Notes: generated by a model from the sequence alone, not told the origin. A DNA stretch of 59,181 nucleotides from Tessaracoccus oleiagri (GCF_900103275.1 NZ_FNGP01000007.1:1-59181), one strand, 5' to 3'; numbered from the stretch's first letter, positions 1 to 9,055 are shown. Numbers and translations: made by a program.

Positions 1-33
1 GACTGGATCACAGCGCGAGCGACAGCATCCACC

Positions 34-543
34 CTATCTCTCGTCCACGCCGATCACCTCGACCCCGTCGAACCGGGCCGGGTCGCTGAGCAGGACGCGC
101 CGGCCTTCGGCGAGGATGGCGTCGTTGGCGGTGTTCCACGCCACGTCGAGACCTTCAGCGATGCGCGACATGCTCAGGTGCTGGACCACGAGCCCCTCCA
201 GCACCCAGCGCAGCGCCGCGCGGGAGAGTTTCGCGCGCGGCTCCGCCGCCGCCGTGAGGTCCTGACGCCACACCCGGCCGCACTCGATACAGCGGTATCG
301 CCGGCGCCTGACGTGCAGGATCGTGGGTCGCCACCCCAAGGGCACCTGCGACAAGCGCCGGACCACCGTGCCCCGAGCGCGGCCTTGGCCACCGCACTCG
401 TGGCACCAGTCATCGGCGTCGACCGGCCGACAAGCCAAGATCGCCCGTTCGGGCTCGAGGCGTTGGCCGGTGACCTCCAGCCCGAGTCCGTCGAGGCGGC
501 AAAAACTAGTCAGATCAGGGCGCGTGAAGGTAGCGTCGGACAC
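34..543 (-). pseudogene. Truncated ISL3-family transposase (N-terminal half only)
   Basis: The reading frame encodes the N-terminal part of an ISL3-type transposase. It has two CxxC pairs of the zinc-ribbon type (CHECGGQG and RCIECGRVW), then a helix-turn-helix region (SMSRIAEGLDVAWNTAND), and then the beginning of the catalytic DDE domain ending in EVIGVDER. The family normally continues through another 200 or more residues after the GVDE motif. Here a TAG stops the frame directly after it and bases 1-33 show no continuation. A GTG at 541-543 beginning VSDATFTRPDLTSFC matches the usual family start better than the upstream ATG at 624. The copy is therefore a remnant, probably inactive, at the downstream edge of the exopolysaccharide operon. 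Confidence 0.8.
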
Positions 544-674
544 GTCGAGGTCTTCCCGATGGGCAGTGTGAGAACTTCCATCTTCGGAGGGCCTCGACCC
601 CTTCAACCAGACGCCACGCCGCAACCCCCGAACGCGCTACCTACACCCTCGATTGTGAAGAGCCCCGAATGCCC

Positions 675-1880
675 TCACCGAGAAGCCTTCGTGACCCTCC
701 ATAACATTAGTAAGGCTCTTGTCGCGGCGCCGCTGGCCGCCATCATGGGGCCCACTATGAGTCCCTGTACGCCGAAAGAGTGAAGAATTGACCCTACGAC
801 GACAGCTACAATGCATGCGGCGGCGAATGAGACAGTGACGCTCAGATACGCGTTCAAAACGTTCAGAGAGACCGACAATGTGTACGACATGACGATGAAG
901 ATGGCCGCCAGCGCAAACAAAGCCAGCGAGTACCAGGGAAGCGCGAACTCAGGACCGTAGACCCAGCTGAAGAAGCCGGACCCCCACTGCATCAGAGCGG
1001 CGCAGATCCCGAGCCCGACAATCATGATTCGCAGCGTGAGCCGCCTGCTGGTGGATGCGACTGCTGCTCTCCCGCAATTTTTGGCCACTTCCATCAACGG
1101 CGATATCATCAACTTGGCGAGCGTCGACCCCATCAAGTCCGCAGCCGTAAGCACATACGCAACGCCGGCGTAAATGCCTACAGTCGCGAGATCGCCCCAC
1201 ATGCTGAGAAACAAGACGGGCAGATACGTCAACAATGAAGCGAGCAGTTGCGCACTCGTTACCGGGATACTGGCGCCCAGGATCGCGCGGTACCCCCCTG
1301 GTGCGCTCGCGGAGTAGGGCAAATGACGCGCCCTCGCAGTCGCAACTACTGCGACCGCCGCAGACGCTAATGCAGCCGCCACAACAGCCGCCAACACACT
1401 CTGAAATAGTGCAGCGGCAGAGATCGAGCCGACGATCGAAACAAGAGCTCCAGCTACACCAAGTATGCCCAACGTCGCTAGATGGTTATGATACTGCAGG
1501 CGAGCGAAATCTAAGTCCGCGATGGAGTCGAAGAGTTTGAGCGCGACGACAGCCAGCCCTAAGCTCAGCGGGATGGCTGGCACGACGAGCACGAAGAGAC
1601 AGAGGCAGATTACCGCGGCTAGCGTGCCAAAGAGACGCAGCGTCAGATAAGTGCGCCAAGGCCATGCAGTTTGCGATGTCAGCAAAATCGTGCGCAGCCC
1701 CAACTGTGACGCAACGAAGAGCGGGGTCCCAACCGCCAAAAGAAGACTATACGCCCCTACTGCCGAGGGTCCGCCGAAAAGGTCAGACAACCAAACCAAG
1801 ATCCACTTGGATAGGGCTCCTGCAGCGGACCCAACGGCGAGAAGACTGCCGACCAAAGCAAGACGACTAAAACCCTTCAT
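675..1880 (-). CDS. Polysaccharide flippase (Wzx/MATE-like)
   Basis: This is a 401-residue, almost wholly hydrophobic protein with about 12 to 14 predicted membrane segments beginning at residue 10. Its size and composition fit the Wzx/PST oligosaccharide flippases that turn undecaprenyl-linked repeat units across the membrane. Charged residues sit mainly in short loops, as in that superfamily. It is the last gene of the minus-strand exopolysaccharide operon, 89 bp after the pyruvyl-transferase family gene. Sequence motifs in flippases are weak, so assignment rests on topology and context. Its GC content is clearly below that of the right part of the window, suggesting horizontal acquisition of this part of the cluster. 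Confidence 0.75.
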   Translation of the reverse strand: MKGFSRLALVGSLLAVGSAAGALSKWILVWLSDLFGGPSAVGAYSLLLAVGTPLFVASQLGLRTILLTSQTAWPWRTYLTLRLFGTLAAVICLCLFVLVVPAIPLSLGLAVVALKLFDSIADLDFARLQYHNHLATLGILGVAGALVSIVGSISAAALFQSVLAAVVAAALASAAVAVVATARARHLPYSASAPGGYRAILGASIPVTSAQLLASLLTYLPVLFLSMWGDLATVGIYAGVAYVLTAADLMGSTLAKLMISPLMEVAKNCGRAAVASTSRRLTLRIMIVGLGICAALMQWGSGFFSWVYGPEFALPWYSLALFALAAIFIVMSYTLSVSLNVLNAYLSVTVSFAAACIVAVVVGSILHSFGVQGLIVGPMMAASGAATRALLMLWRVTKASR

Positions 1881-1969
1881 TCACCGCCGCCTCGAACATC
1901 GGACGAAGTAGCTGACTAAGACACAAACGGAGGTGGGGACGCGTCACCATGAGAGCAAAGGTGTTCTGA

Positions 1970-3154
1970 TCAACTACAGCGACGATCATTTAATAGCCTC
2001 ATCAAGTAATGGAGTCCGAGCTCTCGGCCTGCCGCTACGCGTTCGTTCACGCGCGACCAGTCGGGATCTGGCGGCAGCGTGCCGGGGAAGGACTCCGAAT
2101 CGAAGAGTCTTTCCTCAAGACCGACCGACGCAAGAAGAGATCGAAACCTCGCAAGACCGCGCGAGCGGTTACCGAGCGCGATGAAAGGTTTGTTGAAAAT
2201 GATGGAAAAGACCGTTCCATGAAAAGAGTCGGTGACGACGTAATCAGCGTCCGCGAAAGCAGCCAACCATGCCTCTACAGGCTTCATCCTGAAACGGCCC
2301 GGCTGCCGATCGAACGACGTTAAGCTACGCGCTGGTGGCGGCAGAATATCAAACGATTCGAGACCAAGGCTTCTCTCCAGGTCATGGACAACTGCGTTCG
2401 CACTTTCACTGCGGTCGAGTACGTACACGAATATGCCACCACTGCGGCGCGTGACCGGTTCGGGGCTAGTCTCTATCAATGATCTGTAGTCCTCGACCTT
2501 GAGAAGTAACGTTGGGTCGACGTGGTGATCAGCTTGCACTCCCCAATGCCGGGCACAAAGATCAACCCCCGTGTCTTCCCTGACAGAGATTGCGTCAAAA
2601 GCCCGAGCCAAGCGCGCTGACTGAGCAATTAGCCGTGGTGAATAGCGCACCAAATGATCTGCGCCAAACGAAGCTGCGTAAGACATCCGGATGAGGTCGT
2701 GGCCCACGGCGTAGTCCAAGAGCTGCTGCCGAACGTCGGCGTATCCCCCCCGCCATACCTGATCACTTCCTACGACGATCGCGTGCGTCTGCTGCAGCGT
2801 GACGTCTCGACGCGCGCGCGAGAGCCCAAATAGATCGATCGTACGCATTCTTTCCCGGACGAAGCGGCGTGTAGACTCCTGCACTGACGCGGTCCGCGTC
2901 TCATCTAGCTCAAGAGGTAATTGCTGGCGCGTGATACGCTCGCGAAGAAGCCGACGAATCTTTCGCGCCGCCACGCGGCCTGAACTGAATTTCCCCGCCG
3001 AGTCAATGGTGCGCACAGAGAAACCGAGGCCCCGAATAACTTCTTGAAGCGCGTAGGCCTGGGCTAGGCCGCCATAGTTCCCACCAAGGGGATACAGGGT
3101 AGATATTAGGACTTCTTTGCCTCTATGATCTGGCGGGAAAGACGCTGTGTTCAT
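1970..3154 (-). CDS. Polysaccharide pyruvyl transferase family protein (EPS operon)
   Basis: This 394-residue protein has features of the PF04230 family. An N-terminal strand is followed by a glycine-rich turn (TLYPLGGNYGGLAQAYAL), the middle has VVGSDQVWRGG, and a late motif VTDSFHGTVFSIIFNKPF is diagnostic of the family. Members transfer pyruvate from PEP to glycan sugars, or act as related glycan-modifying enzymes. The ATG at 3154 is preceded by an AGGAG about 10 nt upstream. It lies between the nitroreductase-like gene and the flippase in one transcription unit, although the 170 bp upstream gap is larger than elsewhere in the operon. Pairing with a nitroreductase-like gene is common in exopolysaccharide loci, but substrate and reaction cannot be read from sequence. 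Confidence 0.82.
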   Translation of the reverse strand: MNTASFPPDHRGKEVLISTLYPLGGNYGGLAQAYALQEVIRGLGFSVRTIDSAGKFSSGRVAARKIRRLLRERITRQQLPLELDETRTASVQESTRRFVRERMRTIDLFGLSRARRDVTLQQTHAIVVGSDQVWRGGYADVRQQLLDYAVGHDLIRMSYAASFGADHLVRYSPRLIAQSARLARAFDAISVREDTGVDLCARHWGVQADHHVDPTLLLKVEDYRSLIETSPEPVTRRSGGIFVYVLDRSESANAVVHDLERSLGLESFDILPPPARSLTSFDRQPGRFRMKPVEAWLAAFADADYVVTDSFHGTVFSIIFNKPFIALGNRSRGLARFRSLLASVGLEERLFDSESFPGTLPPDPDWSRVNERVAAGRELGLHYLMRLLNDRRCS

Positions 3155-3324
3155 CGCGATGTAACTCCTCTGACTGCTGGCATGGTCGCGAGATTAGATC
3201 CACGTGTCGGTAGGTGGCACTTGGTGATTCAGAAACTCACTCAGGACGGAACTGTGAGAACATAGGACCGAATTGGGTGGACGTTTCGACCGGAATCGGG
3301 CCACCCGCCGCGAAAGACGACCGA

Positions 3325-4371
3325 TCACTCGCTAATGTGCGATACAACATCATCGACTGGCAACCGGACAACATCATCGACTGGCAACCGGAACGACATC
3401 GGGACTTTCACGCTTCGAGGAAACTCCCCGACAGCGAGAAAAACGATCAGGCGCTCGCTAACAGGAATACCTAGAAGGCTCTTCACCCTATCCTCATTTC
3501 GACCCGTCATCATGGCGTTCAGGGGGCAGGCTGCGAGCTCCTCATGTTCGAGTGCCAGGAGAAGCGCCATAGTATAAATTCCACCATCAATGAAAGGCTG
3601 ATTTCGTTCGGTGGGCTCCAAGAATGCTGCCAGATCCGTTGTAACCACCAACAGTGCTGGCGGTGTGGCGTAGCCGGTCATTCCCCCTTGAATCTTCAGA
3701 ACTTTGTCAATCAGCACTGCATCGGTAACGATCTTTACCCGTGAGGCTTGACGGTTACACACCGATGGCGCTTTTCGTGACAAGTTCAGAGCAGGCAGGA
3801 TCCGTTCCACGCTCAAAGGGCCATCGGCGAACTCACGGACGCTGTACCGACCTTCGAAAAGGGCCTTGAAGTTCTTTACTCCGTTGTCCTTCTTCGAGGA
3901 TCCCTCCAAGACCGTGACCCCCGCGAGGTCGTCCGAACTTGACTCTGCGTAAGCAAGGGTTACTTCGTCGAAGATCTCACTCAATAGGGACGGCTCTAGA
4001 CCGAGCTCACGATGAGCTTGCGCGTACGCGCCAATCGCGGATAGGGCGTTCTTGTAGGTACGACGCTCTCTACCGTACCCCTGTCGAGAGTATTCCTCCA
4101 TCGCGAAGGCCAACTGCGTCAGTGCCGTACGACCGAAATGAGGACGGAGTACACTGTGACTAAGGCCCTTCTCGATCGCATGAGCGTGGAAAGTGAGTTT
4201 ACCTTCTAGCTGGGAGAGGTTGGCGCCGGTGACTCTACGGAGACGGTACCGCCTGAAGAGGGTCGCATCGTAACGCTGCACCCTGCGACCTACCAGCGCC
4301 TTGAACACTGAACGCGCGCGCTTCAGTGCCCACTCCGGAGCTACGGCTACTACTTGTTCTCGTATGTTCAT
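3325..4371 (-). CDS. Nitroreductase-family protein in the EPS operon
   Basis: The C-terminal half (from about FEGRYSVREFADGPLS) is a nitroreductase fold with the FMN-phosphate-binding SVREF motif and a later AACPLNAM segment. The first 150 or so residues form an extra N-terminal helical region containing LEGKLTFHAHAIEKGLSH, seen in nitroreductase-like proteins of polysaccharide clusters. An ATG at 4389 lies 2 bp after the upstream stop, but the ATG at 4371 has a better ribosome site (AAGAGG about 9 nt away) and I use it (348 residues). The extreme C-terminus contains the 8-residue unit RLPVDDVV twice, produced by a 24-bp tandem duplication. Its role in glycan modification is inferred only from the neighbours. 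Confidence 0.75.
   Translation of the reverse strand: MNIREQVVAVAPEWALKRARSVFKALVGRRVQRYDATLFRRYRLRRVTGANLSQLEGKLTFHAHAIEKGLSHSVLRPHFGRTALTQLAFAMEEYSRQGYGRERRTYKNALSAIGAYAQAHRELGLEPSLLSEIFDEVTLAYAESSSDDLAGVTVLEGSSKKDNGVKNFKALFEGRYSVREFADGPLSVERILPALNLSRKAPSVCNRQASRVKIVTDAVLIDKVLKIQGGMTGYATPPALLVVTTDLAAFLEPTERNQPFIDGGIYTMALLLALEHEELAACPLNAMMTGRNEDRVKSLLGIPVSERLIVFLAVGEFPRSVKVPMSFRLPVDDVVRLPVDDVVSHISE
3346..3393. repeat. 24-bp tandem duplication inside the nitroreductase-like gene
   Basis: Two adjacent 24-bp units (3346-3369 and 3370-3393), each starting AACATCATCGACTGG, differ at one base. Because 24 is a multiple of 3 the frame is kept and the protein gains a second RLPVDDVV. This looks like a recent slippage or unequal exchange event. 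Confidence 0.9.
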
Positions 4372-4391
4372 AGCTGGGATCCTCTTCATTC

Positions 4392-5432
4392 TTACAGTTC
4401 TTCCACACGCGTCATGCTATTAGTTGAGCGGCGTCCCAATTCAGCACTGACAAACTTTGATCTGAGAATGTGCCGAGTCAGTTCCCGCAACCAACGGCTG
4501 AGCACCACAAGCCAGGTAAGTGGCACCAGGCCGAGTCGGGCGTACACCCAGCCTACTGCCCTCATTTGCGGGTCTCCGAGGTCGACAGGCAGGTGCGGAT
4601 ACGACTCCCTCATGGCCTTAGCCCGGGCAAACATATCGCGATGATCTCTGATCACTCTCGATGCGCGAGCTGAGGCCAGACTAGAGGCAAGGGCTTTTAT
4701 TCGAAGATAGTTCAGGACGGAATCCATTCGCGCAGAAGCGGCCCATTCAAGAATCCTCCTCAGCGCATCATGTACGTACATCAGTTCTTCAAATTTGCTC
4801 GGTCGAAACGACCGCGTCAGGGACCCCTCTCGTTCCCTTATGAAGTATCGCTTTCCCGAGATTGTTCTTACCCCTCGCGCACGGCTTAGGTAGCTGGCGT
4901 TGAAGAGCAAGTCCTCTCCCAACGAGGTCTCCTCAGCGAAAATCAGACCGGACTCCTCAATGAGCGAACGTCGATAGAGCCTTCCGCACGGCGAATTAAG
5001 GAGCTCGTTTCTCAGCACCCTCGACGCAAAATCGGCCTTCTCTTTAATCCCAACGACAGACTCCGGACGTCTAGCACCTTCGATCACGATGTCCCAGTTG
5101 GGCCCCATCTGGCTCATCAAACTAGCAATAAGCGTATAATCCACCGTATCATCAGAGTCGACGAAGCCTACATATGTCCCTTTTGCGCGCCGCAATCCGC
5201 TGTTACGAGCAGAGCTGACGCCCCCATTAGGCTGAGTTATGACGACTAATCGCGGATCGCGGGCCGCAATAGCGTGGATGATCTTGAGCGACGAATCAGT
5301 CGACCCATCATCCACGCATAGAACCTCCAGATCTGTCCAAGTCTGATCAAGCAAGGATGCTAGGCAGTCAGCTACGTATTTCTCAGTGTTATATACGGGC
5401 ACGATGATTGAAACAAGAGGCATGGTGTTCAT
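4392..5432 (-). CDS. Glycosyltransferase family 2
   Basis: This is a 346-residue GT-A-type enzyme. It begins MNTMPLVSIIVPVYNTEKYV, followed by the nucleotide-binding VDDGSTDSS, the GVSSARNSGL segment and the metal-binding FVDSDD, all in the order of family 2 glycosyltransferases. I chose the ATG at 5432 because an AGGTGG lies about 10 nt upstream and the conserved fold begins right after it. An in-frame ATG at 5522 would add 30 residues and overlap the preceding gene. A membrane-associated C-terminal helical region follows the catalytic part. It probably adds one sugar to the lipid-linked repeat unit on the cytoplasmic side. Donor and acceptor are unknown. Confidence 0.87.
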   Translation of the reverse strand: MNTMPLVSIIVPVYNTEKYVADCLASLLDQTWTDLEVLCVDDGSTDSSLKIIHAIAARDPRLVVITQPNGGVSSARNSGLRRAKGTYVGFVDSDDTVDYTLIASLMSQMGPNWDIVIEGARRPESVVGIKEKADFASRVLRNELLNSPCGRLYRRSLIEESGLIFAEETSLGEDLLFNASYLSRARGVRTISGKRYFIREREGSLTRSFRPSKFEELMYVHDALRRILEWAASARMDSVLNYLRIKALASSLASARASRVIRDHRDMFARAKAMRESYPHLPVDLGDPQMRAVGWVYARLGLVPLTWLVVLSRWLRELTRHILRSKFVSAELGRRSTNSMTRVEEL

Positions 5433-5500
5433 GCGGACGTCACCACCTGGTGGCTCGACTTCGGATTTCTGAAGAAGCACATTGCGCTTGGAGTCTGCGA

Positions 5501-6580
5501 TCAAGGCCGATCCCATATCCACTTGAAGGGATTAAGGTCTGGAGTTTGAGATACTTCGTAATACCAGACTACCCCGAATAACAGAATGATCCCCACACGT
5601 GCCCACTGACGCAACAGGGGTTGCTTGAACTCTGTGAGTGCTGCAAGCGCAAGGGGCATGAAGATCATCGTATAGAGGGTGTAGCGGTATAGGTAGGCGC
5701 TAGTAGAAAAGGGGACTGATATTGCGGCGTGCCATACAGCAAGGTTTCGGTAGAACCAAGTCTTGCTATCATCCGTCGATTTGGGCGAATATGATGCGTA
5801 GAGAGCCAACGGCGCGAGGGCGATAAGGACACGCACCGGATCGACAGTTCGCAGAACATAGGCTGTCACGCCCAATCCCGTGATTTCGAGGACGAATCGC
5901 AAAATTTGCTCTGCGGCAAGGAAGCTCATCGCCGTGCCCACAACGATCCAGAGTACCCCTGAGATGCGGATCTTTCGAAAGGGTATCCAGTAGAGCAGGA
6001 TGGCCACGGCGGCGCTCAGGTGAAACGAAGTCGCGAGAGCTACGACGACCGAATAGGCAAGGAATCGCCGCTGCATGATATAACGGTGCGCAGCAAAGAT
6101 CAGACTGATGGCCAAGGCCTGCCGGACAGCGTTGAACGAGGTGTGCCACGAGGCCGAGAGGATGTATAGGCTCAGAACGAATGCGATGGGCCCGTCTGTG
6201 TTACGTAGATAAGTCCTCAAAGCCAGTCCAACAGTGATGACTGCCGCTAAGAAGAACATCATGGCTGGATCATCATTGATCCAAGAGGCGGCCACGGCCA
6301 GGAGTCGAATACCTGGCTCATCAAATGTTATAAGTGATGTGAGGAAACCATCCCTGTATTCTACGTAATTGCGCTCATACTGGCCGTAATCAGTACCCAC
6401 CATCCAGCGCAGACCCGCCATCAGTATAAGCACGAGGGTGACGGTCGTCATGCAGAAAGTGGCGATGTAACGAAGGTTGAGGCGCCTCGATGTGACCACC
6501 CGTCCTTCGCTACCGAGGACCGTTTCTGCCACCAGGCTGAGACCCACCGTCACCAATATGGCAGCGAAATATGGCGCCAT
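5501..6580 (-). CDS. EpsG-type polysaccharide polymerase (Wzy-like)
   Basis: This 359-residue multi-pass membrane protein contains AGLRWMVGTDYGQYERNY, the hallmark early-loop motif of the EpsG family. About ten hydrophobic segments follow. EpsG proteins are the proposed polymerases of Wzy-dependent exopolysaccharide pathways. The first possible start is a GTG at 6601 with no ribosome site; the ATG at 6580 has GGAGAG directly upstream and is preferred. It lies 139 bp after the chain-length/kinase gene and before the GT2, consistent with the usual order of regulator, polymerase, transferase. The low sequence conservation of polymerases means the call depends on the motif plus topology. Confidence 0.8.
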   Translation of the reverse strand: MAPYFAAILVTVGLSLVAETVLGSEGRVVTSRRLNLRYIATFCMTTVTLVLILMAGLRWMVGTDYGQYERNYVEYRDGFLTSLITFDEPGIRLLAVAASWINDDPAMMFFLAAVITVGLALRTYLRNTDGPIAFVLSLYILSASWHTSFNAVRQALAISLIFAAHRYIMQRRFLAYSVVVALATSFHLSAAVAILLYWIPFRKIRISGVLWIVVGTAMSFLAAEQILRFVLEITGLGVTAYVLRTVDPVRVLIALAPLALYASYSPKSTDDSKTWFYRNLAVWHAAISVPFSTSAYLYRYTLYTMIFMPLALAALTEFKQPLLRQWARVGIILLFGVVWYYEVSQTPDLNPFKWIWDRP

Positions 6581-6719
6581 CAGGCTCTCCGTGGCACGCA
6601 CAAGGATTTGCGGCGCTTGACTCGTGGCGTGTCGACGCGGGTAAGCTCAAAGGCGATGTGTCCAGATCGCTCAGAGCGGCACTCAATCGCAAGTCGCCGA
6701 GTTCCCTCGCTCGCAGGCC

Positions 6720-8090
6720 TCACTTCCAAGCCACGCCCTCGTCATGTACGGAAGAGTAGTATCCGGCATATGCATCGGCTCTTGACAGGGGGACATCGTT
6801 CAGAACAATGCCGAATATCGTCACTTCACCGGCCCTGAGGAGTTCAACTGCCCCCTCCAATTGTGTTGTCTTAACGACACCGGAGCGTACCACCACCACG
6901 GCTCCGCCCGCCTGCGCGGCGAGTACAACAGAGTCTGTGACGGGCAGGAGGGGAGGTGCGTCGAAGACTACGTAATCGTACTGTCGCTCGACGGACGTGA
7001 GTAAATGGGCCATGGCTTCACTACCCAGCAGTTCCGAGGGATTTGGAGGCACCGTGCCCGCTGGCAGCACGGCCAAACGTCCCGGAATGACGTTGATGAC
7101 GAGCTCTTGGAGTCTGCCCCGCCCGGTAAGCACGTCCGAAAGCCCCAACTGGCTGTCGAGCCGCATGCGGTTAGCTACCTGCGGGCGTCGCAGGTCAGCG
7201 TCTACTAACAGTACCGATTCGCCTGCTTCAGCCAAGACGCGCGCGAGGTTGGTCGCGGTCTGCGTCTTACCCTCCCCCGCGACCGAAGAGGTGACGACCA
7301 TGGAGGAGCGGCGTTCGCCTCCTAACCCGACAAACCCGACGTTGGTGCGCAACCGCCGGTAAGCCTCGGCGTTCGCCCATGCCACGCCGTCGACCGGCGC
7401 TGCCCTATCGGCAGACGTGTCAATCGTGTTGATCGAAGCGAGCACCGGAGCTTCAGTAATCTCCGCGACATCATCGGTCGTGCGGACACGCGTGTCCAGC
7501 ACACTCCGGAGAATTGCCTGCCCGAGGCCAAGCACCACGCCGAGCAGGCCACCCAAAGCCAAGTTCAATGCAGGGCGCGGCGCGGACGGTGAAGCGGGGA
7601 TGAGCGCGGAGTCGATAACTGTGGCGCTGACGAGCCGATTGCCTTCTGGGCCTGGGGGCGCGAGTTCATCAACGGCGTTCAGCAGGCTGTTGGCAACGGC
7701 GTTGGACAGCTCAGCCGCTCCTGTGGCCGAATCGTCCTCGGCGGCAATCTTGATGATGGACGTCGACGCCGGTGCCGAGACGCTCAGCTTGCCGGCTAGC
7801 CTCGCGGGCGTGCTGTCGAGTTCAAGTTCCTGGATCACTGGATCCAGGACGAGTGCAGTGGTCGCCACGCTCACATAAGAGGTGACTTGACGCTCTGCAT
7901 ATGTGGCGCCTTGTGAGAGTTCACCCGCGGTGCCACCGCTCTCCACAGTGAGGAACACCGATGAGGTGGACGTGTAAGTGGGCTTCTGCAACAGAGTGAA
8001 GAGCGCAGCCAGGACGATGCAGGCGAGGACCGTCGCCAGTGTGCTCCTCCAGTATCGACGAACGATCTGCAAGTACTGCTGGAGCTCCAT
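6720..8090 (-). CDS. Chain-length determinant / BY-type tyrosine kinase
   Basis: This 456-residue protein fuses the two halves of a Wzc/CapAB-type co-polymerase. Residues 19-34 and about 175-193 are membrane segments bracketing an extracytoplasmic Wzz-like region. The cytoplasmic domain has a Walker A motif (SSVAGEGKT, Lys275), a Walker A' motif (VLLVDADLRRPQ) and a Walker B motif (VVFDAPP). The C-terminus carries a small tyrosine cluster (DAYAGYYSS), shorter than in proteobacterial Wzc. The ATG at 8090 follows AGAGGGA and replaces an in-frame upstream ATG at 8126 without one. It is the first gene of the minus-strand operon and probably controls polymer length by autophosphorylation. The phosphatase domain encoded at about 10500-11030 is a natural opposing activity. 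Confidence 0.9.
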   Translation of the reverse strand: MELQQYLQIVRRYWRSTLATVLACIVLAALFTLLQKPTYTSTSSVFLTVESGGTAGELSQGATYAERQVTSYVSVATTALVLDPVIQELELDSTPARLAGKLSVSAPASTSIIKIAAEDDSATGAAELSNAVANSLLNAVDELAPPGPEGNRLVSATVIDSALIPASPSAPRPALNLALGGLLGVVLGLGQAILRSVLDTRVRTTDDVAEITEAPVLASINTIDTSADRAAPVDGVAWANAEAYRRLRTNVGFVGLGGERRSSMVVTSSVAGEGKTQTATNLARVLAEAGESVLLVDADLRRPQVANRMRLDSQLGLSDVLTGRGRLQELVINVIPGRLAVLPAGTVPPNPSELLGSEAMAHLLTSVERQYDYVVFDAPPLLPVTDSVVLAAQAGGAVVVVRSGVVKTTQLEGAVELLRAGEVTIFGIVLNDVPLSRADAYAGYYSSVHDEGVAWK

Positions 8091-8105
8091 CAACCAATTC
8101 CCTCT

Positions 8106-8134
8106 GTGTGTACACACGCCCGGCAACGGCCGGG
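8106..8134. promoter_or_regulatory. Palindrome plus hairpin in the leader of the EPS operon
   Basis: A perfect 12-bp palindrome GTGTGTACACAC (8106-8117) is followed at once by a hairpin with arms CCCGGC (8119-8124) and GCCGGG (8129-8134). Both lie just upstream of the ribosome site of the BY-kinase gene, in the 148-bp region divergent from the SGNH-like gene. They could be an operator and an RNA structure in the operon leader. The role is inferred from position only. Confidence 0.4.
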
Positions 8135-8238
8135 TTCACCATCCAGACGCGCTCGTTCGCCGCGATAGAGAACGATGCAACGCGCCCTAGACTAACCTCA
8201 AACCGGTCACCCGCTGAATCGCGACAGGAAGACAGGCA

Positions 8239-9045
8239 ATGCGTTTCACCCGCGACTTGAGCAAGCTGAGCATCATCGGCTTGGTCGTCCTCGCCGTCCT
8301 CGCGGTCGTTCTGAGCGCCGCCGCCCTCCTGTCCACCCGTACGGTCCCGGCCGAGCCCGCGCCTACTCGAGCGCCTGTGGCGCCGGATTCCTCACCCGAA
8401 ACTCCGTCGGCCGAACCCACCCCGGCGCCCACTCCAGAGCCAAGCAGCGAGCCAACCTCTGCAGCGCCGAACGAAGAGCCGACGAGCGACGCCCCCTCGC
8501 TAGAGCCGACAGAATCCGAGAGCGCGGCAACCAGCGGCAACACCGTGGTGGTGATCGGCGATTCCTTCTCCCTCGGTGAGGAGGCTTGGGTCTCCACCGC
8601 CGCAGAGGAACTCGGCTGGGGCGACGTGGTCAACCTCGCCTCTCCCGGTCGCGGGTATCTGTCAGCCCCGCGAAGCTGCGACTTCGAACCCTGCTCGCGG
8701 TTCGGCGGCTCGGTGGACCTCATCGCGCAGGCCCAGCCCGAACTCGTCGTCACCTTCGGCGGCACGGCGGACGGCGACTACGCGCTCGACGATGCCCCGT
8801 CGGACTACTTCGCGGCGCTTCGCGAGGCGCTGCCCGACGCGGAACTCGTCGCAATCAACCCGGTCACCGGCGACTCGCCCGCCCCGTACTGGCTCACGCT
8901 CCACGCGAAGAACATCCGCGCTGCGGTGGAGGCCGTCGACGGCACCTTCATCAACGTCGGCCAGCCCGGCGCGGGAGACGGCGACACCCTCACCGCCGAA
9001 ACCCAGGACGAAATCGCGCGCGCCGTCGTCGAAGCCCTGTCCTGA
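8239..9045 (+). CDS. Membrane-anchored SGNH-like protein, probably catalytically degenerate
   Basis: The 268-residue product has an N-terminal membrane anchor (residues about 12-32) and a Pro/Thr/Ser/Glu-rich linker to about residue 98. An SGNH-type domain follows, starting VVVIGDSFSLGEE. The block I Ser is present. At the place of the usual GxND the sequence is GGTADGD, and where the family normally has DxxHPT near the end it has GDGDTLTAETQ. The Asn and His of the catalytic set therefore appear to be missing. A good AGGAAGA ribosome site precedes the ATG. It stands first in the plus-strand set with the triple fusion and LCP genes. It may bind rather than hydrolyse an acylated glycan; that is inference. 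Confidence 0.7.
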   Translation: MRFTRDLSKLSIIGLVVLAVLAVVLSAAALLSTRTVPAEPAPTRAPVAPDSSPETPSAEPTPAPTPEPSSEPTSAAPNEEPTSDAPSLEPTESESAATSGNTVVVIGDSFSLGEEAWVSTAAEELGWGDVVNLASPGRGYLSAPRSCDFEPCSRFGGSVDLIAQAQPELVVTFGGTADGDYALDDAPSDYFAALREALPDAELVAINPVTGDSPAPYWLTLHAKNIRAAVEAVDGTFINVGQPGAGDGDTLTAETQDEIARAVVEALS

Positions 9046-9055
9046 TCCATCCAGT

